Assembly (NCBI GenBank): GCA_947396885.1
Contig: OX377202.1
Coordinates: 29,317,407-29,381,406, forward strand
Origin: Heligmosomoides polygyrus polygyrus
Lineage: Eukaryota; Nematoda; Chromadorea; Rhabditida; Heligmosomidae
Direction: 5' to 3'
Length of the DNA: 64,000 nt
Shown: one piece after another, positions 39,601 to 46,261 of the stretch
Position numbering within the stretch: position 1 is the first letter of the stretch
Layout of the letters: every line of letters begins with the position of its first letter
The notes under the pieces: model-generated
Database searches by the model: none
What the model saw: the letters and a program-made list of their open reading frames with translations, nothing else
Told to the model about the DNA's origin: nothing
Translations under genes and position numbers: made by a program

Positions 39601-42600
39601 CCTATGTAACGCCAAGTAATGCAGAAAAAAGGAAAAGCATATGAAAGAAGAGAACGAAGCATCAAAATGTCGTGCAAACTAGTCGTGCATACTAAAGAGG
39701 CCGAACCCTATAGTACGACTGTCTTATACAAGTAAGCAACTTTCAATAATAAAAAATGACCAATGTCATGGTAAATTTGAAGCCAGAAGCCCTTCCGAGT
39801 GACCGCCTTGAAGCATGCGTGCAAGCGGCGGACTACACAGGCCACAGACGGCGTCCGATTTCATAGTTTAGACGGGCGCTGCTGTTCTTGGAAACGCGCG
39901 AGAGCACGTTTCGATGTTTATTCAGCGTAGTGGAACGTAGTCCTCCGGCCATAACAATATAGTAGTTAAGAAGAGGTCGAAGCGCCCGCAGACACATCTC
40001 GTAACACAGCAGACTTGAAGCAGAAGAACGTAGAAGGGCCGAGAGGTGGCATAGAGGTAGAGGAGCGTTTATGGCGCAGTCGGAAGGAGGTGCCATTTCT
40101 CACTTCCGCCGCAAAATTATTTAAGGTTCAGTTATCGCCCACAACAAACAGGCCCTCCACACCAATGGATTGATGATCGCTGGCATAAATGTCCTGGACG
40201 ATAAAACAAAAAACACTACTAATTTCCCCATCGGCTCGACCTTGCACTTCATTCTACAGTCCAAAAATCTCATTCAATCACGATATGTGTACCTACGAAG
40301 CAAGTACTATCGTTGTTTGGTACAAGAATCAACGACTTTTTAAACTATTTTCATTTAGTCTCATAATTATGGCTGGCTCACCAATGGGACATCCTACCGC
40401 CTGACAAAAAAACCACGAGGCGCATTTCTACGTGCCTTTGCGATCCGGGCTAAATGACTGCTTTAGCCATATAGTTTAGTTCTTTCACATCAGTAGTGTC
40501 AACAAAAGAATTGAGTTAGGCTATATTTTGGCTAAAAGCTTTTATTATACGAAAGATAAAGGTTTAGAAATAGTCCCAAGATTTAGGAAACCTTCCCGTT
40601 CGCTGGGGTCGTCGTGACGATTTCAGAAAGCGTATTGGCTGATGTGTGGCAAGTGCTATGTAGAAAGCAGTGGTACTGTAAAGCAAAAGTCACCTACAGA
40701 AACAAATAGATCTTTAGAGCTTTTGCAAGTCATTTGGGAAGCCAAGGATTCATATCTTTAAAAAAATGTCTGCAATAGAACAATTAATCTCAACAGTGAC
40801 AGCAGAGCTATTAAGATGATGAATTAACCAAAACCTTGGAACAAATGTTTGAAGGTGGGCTAGCTTGGGTAGGAGCGTTGCATGCAGATAATTTCAGAGG
40901 ATGACAAATACGTGGCGCATCCGAGAGACGAATTCAGGTCATGGCTTAGGAGTCGTCTTTTCAAGTCAAAATATTCACTCTGAGCCCTCGAATGTATGAT
41001 GTATGGTTTTCTGACAGCAGTAAGTTGCTCTCCTGTTTCGGAGTGGGGGAAGTTGTTTCATGGGTGAGAATTCACAGCTTGATTCGCGCATAGGTAATGA
41101 CAGCTGCTCTAAGAGTAGGCTGAGCACAGCACAAGGTCCTTCTACAAGAAGTCAAAGGTATTTTATCTTAGTCGGTTCTCCATGAATTCCACACCAAGCT
41201 GAAGGTATCTAGTATATTTGTGCCCGAATGAATATTCGAACATTCGAATTCGAACAATTCCATTCAAAATCAAACACTCGTATTCGAACGCTCGAAAAAA
41301 CGCGATTTTCGAATGCATTCGATTTTCGGACATTCGAAAATCGTCGCCATTCGAATATATTCGGTTATTCAAAACTTTCGGGAGAGCACAACCATAGTAT
41401 CTACTCAGAGAGATCGGCCAGGTAACACAGGTGACAATACCCGAAGCATTTATCCCAAAAATGAGTGATTGCTAAACTTCTGTACAAAATTGATAATATC
41501 TTAGAGCTCTTCTTTCAAACAAAGGACCGCGTTTTTAAACAAAACCAGAGGGCGCGGTGATTCCTAAGATTTCTGACCAGAAACAAATGGATCAAATTAC
41601 TATCGTCATTACTAATCGTGCTGAAAATAAGGTGAGGAACAAGATCGGTCTACAGCAGTGACTCCATTGTCTGCCAGTCTCTCACGATGCAGAAGAAGTC
41701 CGTTCGCGGTCAGATTGTAGCCACTTAGCACAGTCACGGAATGCAGGCACTTTCTGGCTGATGGCAGAGACTAGCGAATAAACGAAGGCACTAGCGTCGA
41801 TTCCCCTAGCAGAGCACGCGCTCACGCGCATATCTATGGACATATTCCCATCGACAGCAGAGAAAGAACTTCCTCGAAGGAGCTTATGGGTGTGATTGAT
41901 GACGACGAGGTGCACTTTCCCTGCTCGGTGATACTCGGCTCGATAATGGTTCTGGTGAAAAATGAGCCTCCAAGAAATGGCAGTGGTTTGCTTAATTGTA
42001 AATGTGAAGCGAGGTATAGTTGTTTCGAGAATTGGGCGACATCGTCCCATTAAGTAACAACAGGTTTACTAAGGTGGTAAAGTTCGTATACGGTTAACTG
42101 CTGTTTTAACGGGGATTATATATGAATTGCTGGATTGAAATTCAGGTATGCTATATTAACAACAACACTTGATATGAAAGACTGTGCCACTGAACCTAGT
42201 CGGGGTGCCCACGCACTTCACTTCCAGTGGATAATCAAAAGCGGGTCGAAAGCAAAAATGGTCGGCCCAACGATCTTCGTGTCGAATCTCTAGTAAAGTT
42301 AGAGTTTTAGGCTTTGCTGGCAAGTTTGGTAACAGCCAAAAGGAAAGCCTTCAGGTGAGGAATGTACATAATCAAAAATGATCCGACAGAAAACTATGTT
42401 TCTCAGAATCCTGTAATTGTGTAGGAGTAAAATGCTCAAAAAAAAAAACTGGGAGAAAAGGAAGAAGCAATACGATTTAGGCCGCTGAACTCGTGGAGAG
42501 GAGTTGGACTGTTGGTGAGCGGTGGCGATGTCCGTGAGCACGAAATATGACTCGAAGCCGTCGTTTTCCCTTGACAGACCTAGAGTCCGGAAGGCTTTTA

Positions 42601-45600
42601 ACTCACCTACGACCTAATGTGGCAACACTCGAATTCCTGAAACCTCATAACAAAGGAGAAATGACGAAAGGCGGCGTTATTCAATTCCTTTTGGTATGCG
42701 CCACGCATTCATCTTTTATGGAATGTCCTGGAGCAACTTGAAGACATACCAGCTAAATGACTTGCGGCGGTCACCCGATCAGCAAGTCAGTGTTTCGTCC
42801 CTTTCAGACACATCTGCTGCTAATTCACCCTTCTACAGGAGGGAAAGGCTGCTATGCGCGGGCGGGTGTTGAACAAAGAACATTGAATCAGAGACGCACG
42901 CGACAACCGGCGCACCATCTGGCTGCACTACTACGCCCTCTCACACCATTGTATAATAATAGCTAATAGGTTGTCTATTCTGTTCTGAATTTTTTCAAAT
43001 TCAGAGCAGAATAGACAACCACCGAACGACGCTCGCAAATATCTACAAGGAATTACCAAGAGTCTTCGAAGCTAAATGAACCCACAAAAACGCGCTTACT
43101 AAGGCCGGCCAGCTTGCTGGTGCTCGAAACCCGGGAGACGAGTGACGACGACGACGTGGAATGCGCTGTCCTTGAGGTTGATTGAGGCAAAAAGCACGAG
43201 GGGCGATTGCGGTTGAAGCGCGTGAGTAGGACGAGATTGAAATGAGCCGCGTTATGTTGGGAATGGGCAAATGGCCGGGTAGACAGGAGCGCGGTAAGCG
43301 ACGGACGAGAAGAGCTGAAGTGGGAAGGTCGTTTACCCAAAAAGAAGAAGACAAGAAGGAGACGGCAAAGATGAGCGCCGAAACTGCTGCCACATTGAAG
43401 ACACGTCGACGGCCACATACAGAGTGCAGAAGTGTCTTCTGAAGATGAAAGACGAACTCCAACCCAACATTTCATGATTGAGACATGAGAAGGATGTCCC
43501 GCACCAATGAAAGTGCTCATGTCCATGACTGTACGAAGCAGAAGCGTCCAGCGTGATACGTCGGACACCGTCCTCGATATCCCATCAAAGCAACGACATG
43601 CAGAAAGATGTACGACGAACATCATACCGCCGACGTGGTCAACAGCGACAACTTCCCGGCAGTGATGCGTAAACAACTACTACATAGCACTACAACATCT
43701 GCTAAGAAGCAGCGGAGTTCCACAAAAACTGGCGTGGACAAGCTAAGCTAATCGTTCCCTACGCCTTTTCTAACTATATGCTTTTGTGCCAAATTAAAGC
43801 TAAGAACTCTTCAGACAAAATGAGAACCACGAAAATTCTAATGGGCCGACGAATAGAAGGCAACTGAACTCAAGCCGAGATGGATGCGCGTCTTCTGCGG
43901 ATGAGGGGTAATGGCGTAAAGTGTAAGTGAAGGGCACACGTATGGCGTGTCAAAGTAATTCGATTTGACGCCCAATTCACACGAGCGATCTGCATTGCAG
44001 GACGCCAGGCAGCCGTTGATGCCGGTTTCTGCAGAAGAGTCTGAAGGTAGCTGCCGGTTTACCTCTGACACGATAGAATGGGGTACCTTGCAGGTGTTTC
44101 AAGTGCAACAGTTCTACGTGGGACGCGTGGATTATTCCACCAGAGGTTTGGAGTTGGAGCAATTCAAGATCTAATGCTCATGTGGGTTGGGAATTCAGTA
44201 AATAACAAGACATCTGTACATAACGAGAAGACCCGAAACTCGTCATTTTACAAGGAATTTGAAAGTCGGGCGCTGAATTTCATCAGCAAAGCTGAGTTAT
44301 GCAACACGCTGCGCATTCGCACTGGATGAGCTATATCTGACATCCTGCTGTCGCCTTACAATCGCTAATAAACCTTTGAGAACAAATTCTTTGGATATTC
44401 CCTAATAGCATAGTTGGACTCAGGTCAGCGTATAGATCAAATCTTATTTATTCAAATATTTATTCCAAGCTCCCTTCAGCCTTTCTGCTATTCGTACATA
44501 ATGCTCCAACAAAGGCCTGTGTCCAACCAGAAAAGTTCAAAAAATCATTCACAAATTGTTTCTTTTTCAAAAACTGAAAACTGGAGAATTCTTCCGATTC
44601 CATTCCTTTGACGATTTGTCGAGTTCAGGTTTTGTTTCAAAAAATTAAATAAAATGTTTTTTTTTCAGCAGATGCTGACATGAGCATATTAGCCAATGAA
44701 AACCCAGATCCACATCTCGTGTAGACAAAGGATCGCGTAATTAATCGCATAACCTGCGCTACTGTTAGTTTCATCAGATTCCACGTCATTCACGTTTTGT
44801 TGTATATTTAGATTTATATTTTTATATCTACATTATACTTGAAGGACCATTCCCTTCTCCCTAACACAACATGAAGTGGAATAGTTTAACGCATGTGGGT
44901 TGGGAACTGAGTGAATGAGTGATGAGCCACCACATTGCTTTCATAGAGAGCGCCGTCAAGATATAAGGGAAGATCGTTTAGAAAACGTTAGGGCAGCAGC
45001 ATTTGTTCATAACCCATAGAATCGTAGGTTAATTTTAGCATATCTTGTACTTGATTTCACGAGTTCCTTGACCTGAGGTTACAAATAGCGAATATACTCT
45101 GCATTCCTTATTTCTCGCTGCGAATTCGCTGATACCTGTGTGGTTTTCAGACATTCATCTGGTCTAACTGAGGTAAATATTTCAAAATTTTATCGTCTAA
45201 TACTGTCCAGAACTAGGGAAGCTCAAAGAATTTATCATATTGTGTACCCAAAACGAGTTCAAGATCATGTATGTAGTCTTAAGAGTAGTTTCATCGCATT
45301 AAATTTCTGCATCCCTCGGTTGTCGAAGCAAGTTGTGTTCAGGCACCTAGCTAGGAATAACCTTTTGCATTTAAATATTTGTGGAGGTGTTTACTGCTTC
45401 AGTTTAATTGTGCTGGTAATGCTTATTTGTTGCACTGGTATCTCTAAATCACGCAGGCCCTATGTATCGTACTGAAAAGAAATAAATAAATAAGAACTGC
45501 CAAAATAAGAAAGTAAGCCTGAAGCGCTAACTAAGGTGGTTTAGGAACCCACAAAGTTCTACAGCGGTCAAGAAAGGAATCCTCGAGCTCACCTGGCTCG

Positions 45601-45718
45601 GCCATAACGAATTCGAGCAGCATTTCCGGACAGAGCGGCGATAGTATGTCGAGAAGATACGCACGTCTTTCGTATGGAAATCGTGCAGACGTGAACGAGA
45701 CACGTGGGTGTGGGTGTG
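12529..45718 (-). CDS. Multi-exon gene, 3' part (7 exons modelled; 5' end not found)
   Basis: I assembled this by hand from splice sites. In transcript order the exons are 45718-45593, 42579-42474, 19334-19092, 16581-16465, 15650-15524, 12993-12880 and 12615-12529. Every junction has GT/AG ends, and the phase left by each exon is the phase needed by the next, with one continuous frame to a TGA at 12529. The product is about 305 residues: a leucine-rich stretch, an acidic/Ser-rich region, a basic block (RATKRFFKKIY), a Ser/Thr/Asp-rich linker, then a charged helical segment of about 35 residues across the exon at 12880-12993 that looks like a short coiled coil, and a polar tail. This resembles a cytoplasmic scaffold or signalling protein tail, but I do not recognise the family. 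The last five exons are secure as a group; 42474-42579 is probable and 45593-45718 tentative. An N-terminal part must lie further upstream. Confidence 0.7.
12880..12993 (-). CDS. Internal exon encoding a coiled-coil-like helix
   Basis: 114 nt, phase 0 at both ends, 38 codons. Acceptor GATGATTTCAG and donor CCG|GTACAA. It is much more GC-rich than its flanks. The peptide has alternating charged and hydrophobic residues (ARDAAILADLHRVESQIQ) typical of an amphipathic helix, and continues the helix that begins at the end of the preceding exon. Confidence 0.85.
13326..13610 (-). mobile_element. SINE-1, diverged copy in an intron
   Basis: Starts with a short tail (GGCTAAAGGACGGC) and continues through the GTGTCGTGGAGG and ATGACTTGCG blocks to a degraded head. 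It is more diverged than the 8.2-kb and 10.8-kb copies. It sits in the 2530-bp intron 12994-15523, antisense to no other feature and on the same strand as the gene. Confidence 0.75.
14430..15295. mobile_element. Two decayed mariner-like pieces in inverted arrangement
   Basis: The plus strand from about 14984 to 15200 encodes a mariner C-terminal block: HPPYSPDLVPSDYH, then a VQYFLVGRRF segment, then stops. The minus strand from about 14900 down to 14430 encodes another piece, with WELIKSGSSINAE near 14890-14850 and the same C-terminal end. Both 3' ends point outward: 14432-14500 and the reverse complement of 15210-15290 match through GGCAACT.ATTTCGTGGACTCTCAAG. Stops in all frames make both non-functional. 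This suggests insertion of one copy into or beside another, or a foldback derivative, inside an intron of the minus-strand gene. The frame at 15218-15628 runs from a genuine exon into this terminus and is not a protein. Confidence 0.8.
15524..15650 (-). CDS. Internal exon, Ser/Thr-rich
   Basis: 127 nt: one base completing an Arg codon, then 42 codons, ending in phase 0. The acceptor is CTACTTTTCAG, a textbook nematode site, and the donor is ATG|GTCAGT. The peptide is a Ser/Thr/Asp-rich linker (TVTSSDSRVTSSESS) followed by the start of the helix (DDLFETLRREM) that continues into the next exon. Confidence 0.85.
16118..16200 (-). repeat. tRNA-like sequence, pseudogene or SINE head
   Basis: On the minus strand there is a perfect B box (GGTTCGACTCC) with a mostly paired T arm, and an A-box-like TGGTTTAGCAAATG upstream. 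The 3' acceptor strand (ACGGGGC) has no partner at the expected 5' position, so this does not fold as an intact tRNA. Confidence 0.5.
16465..16581 (-). CDS. Internal exon, acidic
   Basis: 117 nt: one base completing a Gly codon, 38 codons, then two bases (AG) that complete Arg with the next exon. Acceptor CCCACTTATAG and donor ACAG|GTAATT. The peptide is rich in Asp, Ser and Tyr (ADDSDFSRIEDIHSYG), which would suit a regulated linker. Confidence 0.85.
17282..17545 (+). mobile_element. SINE-1 copy in an intron
   Basis: Head truncated before the A box core, B box GGTTCGGATTT near 17322, body intact, degraded tail (CCCTTTAACCATTAACCC). It lies in intron 16582-19091. Confidence 0.8.
17793..17870 (-). 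repeat. tRNA-like sequence, pseudogene or SINE head
   Basis: On the minus strand, AGAGTGGTGCGCTAGGAGAC resembles an A box and GGTTCGATTC a good B box, with tRNA-like spacing. The acceptor ends do not pair well. It is probably not a working tRNA. Confidence 0.5.
17871..19091. other. Rest of intron 16582-19091; one possible alternative exon
   Basis: Mostly AT-rich. On the minus strand, an 80-nt segment starting just after TTTTCCACCTTTGCAG (about 18653) and ending before GTATGT (about 18574) would encode 26 residues, but its phase does not join the flanking exons, so it is not included in the gene model. Confidence 0.35.
19092..19334 (-). CDS. Internal exon, basic segment
   Basis: 243 nt: one base completing Ser, 80 codons, two bases (GG) completing Gly in the next exon. 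The acceptor is AACGTTTCAG and the donor ATGGG|GTTGGT. Strong GC contrast with flanks. The peptide contains NLLAARDAAGNSNAKFL followed by RATKRFFKKIY, a basic aromatic patch that could bind acidic lipids or be a nuclear/targeting motif; that is inference. Other frames here are open only because of GC content. Confidence 0.85.
19335..20925. other. Start of a putative 23-kb intron, no gene seen
   Basis: Contains short internal repeats such as AGGTCACCT/AGGTGACC near 19540-19640 and a small palindrome around GGACCATTCTT...AATGGTCC (20122-20158). Nothing coding is convincing; 20620-20790 is GC-richer but closed in all frames. Confidence 0.4.
20928..21115 (-). repeat. SINE-1 fragment, diverged
   Basis: Recognisable blocks TTGCGGTGGC, TATCC..TCCAGACAAG and CACCC.GGATATGGAAGGC occur in the order expected for a reverse copy, ending near CCTGGTCGGG. 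The tail is lost. Confidence 0.55.
22016..22130 (+). repeat. SINE-1 head fragment
   Basis: B box GGTTCGGGTCC (about 22059) followed by GCCCAGGCCTACCAAGC...GAATTGGTGCC, matching the first half of the SINE body. It abuts the SINE-2 copy that follows in the opposite orientation. Confidence 0.65.
22176..22248 (-). repeat. SINE-2 head, tRNA-shaped (copy 1)
   Basis: 73 nt on the minus strand fold as a tRNA: acceptor AGCGCTG pairs with TGGCGCT (7 pairs with two G-T), anticodon stem-loop CTGC-CCGGAAA-GCAG with a GGA triplet, and a T arm GCGGG-TTTGAGT-CTCGC. A GGA anticodon implies Ser, but serine tRNAs have a long variable arm, which is absent. The sequence TTTTGATCGCRACAGAACA follows it in the paired copy too, so this is the head of a short interspersed repeat rather than a tRNA gene. 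Confidence 0.7.
22284..22358 (+). repeat. SINE-2 head, tRNA-shaped (copy 2, inverted partner)
   Basis: Same tRNA-like core as copy 1 on the opposite strand, 35 bp away, giving an inverted repeat of about 100 bp per arm (TAAGGCGTAG.ATCGCTGCC.GGAAAGCAGAAGGTGCGGGTT shared). The acceptor stem has two mismatches. A box TGGCCATGGTGTAAGGCG, B box GGTTGGAGTCCCG. Confidence 0.7.
22400..24975. other. No supported gene; one perfect hairpin
   Basis: GCGGCACACGCC at 23441-23452 and GGCGTGTGCCGC at 23460-23471 form a perfect 12-bp stem with a 7-nt loop. The surrounding 23340-23700 is purine-rich without an open coding frame. A frame at 24561-24785 ends in LLPNSPDF, faintly like a mariner PHPPYSPD motif, but too weak to call. 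Confidence 0.4.
24976..25095 (+). repeat. SINE-2 copy 3
   Basis: B box GGTTCGAGCCCCGCC near 25027 and the tail TTAGAGTTTTGATGGCAGCA match the 22-kb pair. The 5' acceptor strand has two mismatches with the 3' CTGGCGTT. This third copy shows that the pair at 22 kb is a dispersed family. Confidence 0.65.
25096..26601. other. No gene seen
   Basis: AT-rich. Short open frames (for example 25947-26240 minus) lack motifs and splice context. Confidence 0.4.
27164..27331 (-). CDS. Conserved terminal exon, copy 1
   Basis: 168 nt, phase 0, 55 residues then TAA, starting after TGGATACAGTTTCAG, a consensus nematode acceptor. The peptide contains SGQIGPVTLAVDDDIVSK and ends ASAAQQF. In the duplicate at 38309-38476 the protein is identical and the only two base differences are both synonymous (TTG/TTA for Leu, TCG/TCT for Ser), while neighbouring frames accumulate replacements. 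That is modest but real support for coding. No upstream exon with matching phase was identified with confidence. Family unknown. Confidence 0.6.
   Translation of the reverse strand: MRATETQFPSRFRPPSGQIGPVTLAVDDDIVSKARCKELINGSFNLLSASAAQQF
27905..28141. other. Unusually conserved block in the duplication
   Basis: About 235 bp that differ at a single base from 39049-39285, against several percent elsewhere. Possible minus-strand reading from a TTTTTGCAG acceptor near 28024 gives about 40 codons to a stop, but no chain to other exons works. It may be an untranslated exon, a regulatory block or recent conversion. Confidence 0.4.
28692..28973 (-). CDS. Possible upstream exon in the duplication, copy 1
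   Basis: A minus-strand frame in which the middle (CYEMCLRALRPLLNYYIV) and the following Arg/Asn/Lys-rich part read like protein and are shared with 39833-40096. The two copies differ by a mixture of silent and replacement changes (one Pro/Leu, two near the end), so evidence for coding is weak. The first codon is not ATG, and an acceptor could lie at TTCTGCTTCAAG. Confidence 0.35.
   Translation of the reverse strand: MGRKREIAPPSDCATNAPLPLCHLSALLRSSASSPLCYEMCLRALRPLLNYYIVMAGGLRSTTLNKHRNVLSRVSKNSSARLNYEIGRRLWSL
29409..30341 (+). mobile_element. mariner-type transposon with G-tract inverted termini
   Basis: 933 bp flanked by TA (29407-29408 and 30342-30343), the target duplication of Tc1/mariner elements. 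The left end is 13 G then CCAAAAGTAATGAGACA; the right end, reverse-complemented, is 14 G then CAAAAGTAATGAGACA. It is about 350 bp shorter than a typical 1.3-kb mariner because the N-terminal half of the transposase is missing. It lies at the exact junction between duplication copy 1 and the large palindrome. Confidence 0.92.
29645..30229 (+). pseudogene. mariner transposase, catalytic part only
   Basis: The open frame from 29645 reads DEKYVFY (first catalytic Asp at 29678-29680), then an in-frame ATG at 29726. Counting from that ATG, the second Asp is residue 74 (VLLSDNAAPH) and the third residue 109 in HPPYSLDISPCDYH, with 34 residues between them: the DD34D signature of mariner. The frame runs to RKLAERWQ and a stop at 30229. 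The DNA-binding N-terminal domain is absent upstream, where the sequence is stop-ridden and repetitive, so the enzyme should not be active although its catalytic triad is intact. Confidence 0.9.
30344..34530. repeat. Large imperfect palindrome, ~4.2 kb
   Basis: The left arm starts ACAATACCGCTCGCGCCGTACGG; the right arm ends with the reverse complement (CCGTGCGGCGCGAGCGGTATTGTA). Arms of about 1.25 kb (30344-31600 and 33285-34530) match closely and include two to three of the ~146-bp units seen at 380-1487. Frames on opposite strands of the two arms encode almost the same peptides, which is simply the symmetry. A direct duplication is also present inside (about 32815-33290 against 33490-33840). 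Confidence 0.9.
31583..32075. repeat. Inner palindrome within the large one
   Basis: 31583-31790 and 31885-32075 are inverted copies of each other (shared GACGTCATCG, CCAAATAACCCCTAG and GGATCCTGACCCGACCACC-like blocks, read on opposite strands), with a spacer of about 95 bp. The axis lies near the centre of the larger structure but is offset to the left. Confidence 0.85.
34541..34915 (+). repeat. 137-bp GC-rich satellite, three units
   Basis: GTTCCTAGCGTGGCCCGCCAC starts at 34541, 34678 and 34815, exactly 137 bp apart. The units are nearly identical; the third lacks one GGCGAAGCC sub-repeat and stops at TTAAGGATAAACGCC. Each contains the self-complementary GCCGGCGAAGCCGGC several times, so it could form hairpins. 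It directly borders the right palindrome arm. Confidence 0.93.
34916..35604. other. No gene seen
   Basis: Mixed composition; open frames at 35042-35312 minus and 35168-35368 plus overlap in all frames without motifs. Confidence 0.4.
35605..35957 (-). mobile_element. RTE-type retrotransposon, C-terminal end of reverse transcriptase
   Basis: On the minus strand, from the gap edge, translation in two frames gives the C-terminal region common in nematode RTE elements: a WAGHV-like block, AVTDWIPRDVKRTPGRP, RDRDEWK and a DDQRD end followed by a stop at 35605. At least one frameshift breaks it. The rest of the element is hidden in the gap. The 76-bp scrap at 4490-4565 is the same end. Confidence 0.8.
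35958..36157. other. Assembly gap (200 N)
   Basis: 200 N between an RTE end and sequence related to the palindrome arm. Open frames running through the N are artefacts. Confidence 0.97.
36158..37737 (+). repeat. Diverged copy of the palindrome right arm
   Basis: Follows the order of 32900-34500 in the same orientation: CTGCATCTTCGCA, GCAGCTGAGG.GCT.TGAGCATG, CACGCAAGCCTCACC-like blocks, the CGAGCGGT...CTCGATTGA.A.GTTCGATTC units (37040-37240), then the ACCTTT.TTCAAGAAACCT block. It is clearly older than the 30-34 kb palindrome. Confidence 0.85.
38309..38476 (-). CDS. Conserved terminal exon, copy 2
   Basis: Identical protein to 27164-27331, with the same TTTCAG acceptor and stop. Either both duplicates are functional or one is a recent copy that has not yet decayed. 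Confidence 0.6.
   Translation of the reverse strand: MRATETQFPSRFRPPSGQIGPVTLAVDDDIVSKARCKELINGSFNLLSASAAQQF
39833..40096 (-). CDS. Possible upstream exon in the duplication, copy 2
   Basis: Counterpart of 28692-28973 with a few replacements. Weak support for the same reasons. Confidence 0.33.
   Translation of the reverse strand: MAPPSDCAINAPLPLCHLSALLRSSASSLLCYEMCLRALRPLLNYYIVMAGGLRSTTLNKHRNVLSRVSKNSSARLNYEIGRRLWPV
40549..41216. other. No gene seen
   Basis: Unremarkable AT-rich sequence; a 30-bp scrap near 40915 (GTGGCGCATCC) resembles the SINE-1 tail but is too short to call. Confidence 0.4.
41217..41400. repeat. ATTCGAA-rich repeat, copy 1
   Basis: Begins GTGCCCGAAT and contains more than ten copies or near-copies of ATTCGAA/TTCGAA in both orientations over 150 bp, ending near GAGAGCACAACCATAGTA. 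A diverged relative is at 58005-58140. The many short palindromic motifs resemble the subterminal repeats of hAT-type elements; that is inference. Confidence 0.65.
41682..42050 (-). CDS. 122-codon open frame, unknown
   Basis: A genuine ATG at 42050 and an uninterrupted frame to TGA at 41682. Composition is mixed and protein-like (residues such as HLVVINHTHKLLRG in the middle; four cysteines), unlike the repetitive frames nearby. It lies 420 bp downstream of exon 42474-42579 on the same strand, so it could be an alternative terminal exon of that gene or a separate small gene. No known motif. Confidence 0.35.
   Translation of the reverse strand: MGRCRPILETTIPRFTFTIKQTTAISWRLIFHQNHYRAEYHRAGKVHLVVINHTHKLLRGSSFSAVDGNMSIDMRVSACSARGIDASAFVYSLVSAISQKVPAFRDCAKWLQSDRERTSSAS
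42474..42579 (-). CDS. Internal exon of the minus-strand gene (probable)
   Basis: 106 nt: two bases completing Gly, 34 codons, two bases (TC) that complete Ser with the G starting exon 19334-19092. The acceptor is GGACTCTAG and the donor AAATC|GTATTG. The peptide (ENDGFESYFVLTDIATAHQQ) is protein-like and the segment is GC-rich against an AT-rich flank. The join to 19334 implies a 23,139-bp intron, so an unrecognised exon in between cannot be excluded. Confidence 0.62.
42660..42930 (-). mobile_element. SINE-1 copy
   Basis: Reverse copy: GACGAAAGGCGGCG tail, ATGCGCCACGCATTC and ATGACTTGCGG blocks, then a strongly diverged head. It lies in the intron immediately upstream of exon 42474-42579. 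Confidence 0.75.
42969..43020. repeat. 52-bp near-perfect hairpin
   Basis: GGTTGTCTATTCTG at the start and CAGAATAGACAACC at the end belong to 24-nt arms that pair with a single mismatch around a 4-nt loop. It could be the terminus of a foldback element or a strong RNA hairpin if transcribed. Confidence 0.85.
43021..45592. other. Intron-like stretch with weak coding candidates
   Basis: A 207-codon minus-strand frame at 43053-43676 starts at TTG, is Ser/Leu/Phe-rich and may be chance. On the minus strand, 43838-44071 reads GINGCLASCNADRSCELG and is followed by a stop at 43838; with an acceptor at TCTTCTGCAG it could be a cysteine-containing terminal exon. An adjacent helix-like frame ends at CAAG|GTACCC near 44100. 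These do not join into a convincing chain. Confidence 0.3.
45593..45718 (-). CDS. Internal exon of the minus-strand gene (tentative)
   Basis: The donor CCAG|GTGAGC is excellent. All three minus frames are open across this GC-rich stretch, but only one leaves the single-base overhang needed by exon 42579-42474, and that frame is the most protein-like (RAYLLDILSPLCPEMLLEF). The 5' end is uncertain: I used the acceptor after CGCTCCCCAG, giving 126 nt; an alternative at ACGAAAG would start at 45666. Confidence 0.5.
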
Positions 45719-46119
45719 CTGGGGAGCGGACGAGCAGAAGCAGCGAACGGAATAGAAATCGCAGCAGCACTCGGCCGGCACACAACTGTCTCGTGTGCTG
45801 GCGCGGGATGTGTCGGGTAATGAAAACTCAGCGGCCGTGTTCTCTCGAAAAAAAATCGGAACCTCATCCTACGCTCCGGCGGCTGCGGCGAGAAGGATGG
45901 CACCGGTCGAGTGCTCTCCCACTCACTCACTCTCCTCACACGCACTGGAGACGTTTTTGGGGGTGTCCGAACATCGCAGTATACGCAGTGGCTTTGAGTT
46001 TCCGACTGGATGAGCCACTTCGGAGCAAGCCACTTTTCGGTGCATAACGAACACTGTACATGTATACTGTAACCTGGCACTAGAAGAATATATGGGAAGT
46101 ACGCAGGAGAGCATCTGAC

Positions 46120-46215
46120 AGATGAGCATTCGCTAGACCATTCCCAAGTAGCGCCGGCTTCCGCATGGATCGATACAAGGTTCGGGTCCCGCCCAGGTCA
46201 ATCAACTCTTCGGAT
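46120..46215 (+). repeat. SINE-1 head fragment
   Basis: B box AGGTTCGGGTCC followed by CGCCCAGGTCAATCAA, as in the head of full copies. The body is lost. Confidence 0.55.
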
Positions 46216-46261
46216 CTATTCTAGTCGGAAGGAGGAAACCGTCATATGTTAGATGCGTACG

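Larger units (their letters stand above)
37738..40548 (+). repeat. 2.8-kb segmental duplication, copy 2
   Basis: Direct repeat of 26602-29408. It continues past the duplicated end into unrelated sequence (TATACGAAAGATAAAGG), whereas copy 1 is cut by the mariner. The distance between copies is about 11.1 kb. Confidence 0.92.

Noticed and set aside
43053..43676. 207-codon minus-strand frame, the longest without N
   Set aside because: Non-ATG start, no motif, Ser/Leu/Phe bias as expected from antisense of purine-rich DNA. Kept only as a note.
45589..46080. 163-codon minus-strand open frame
   Set aside because: It starts at GTG, is Arg/Ser/Pro-rich from GC-rich DNA, and its phase at the 45593 donor does not match the next exon; another frame fits.
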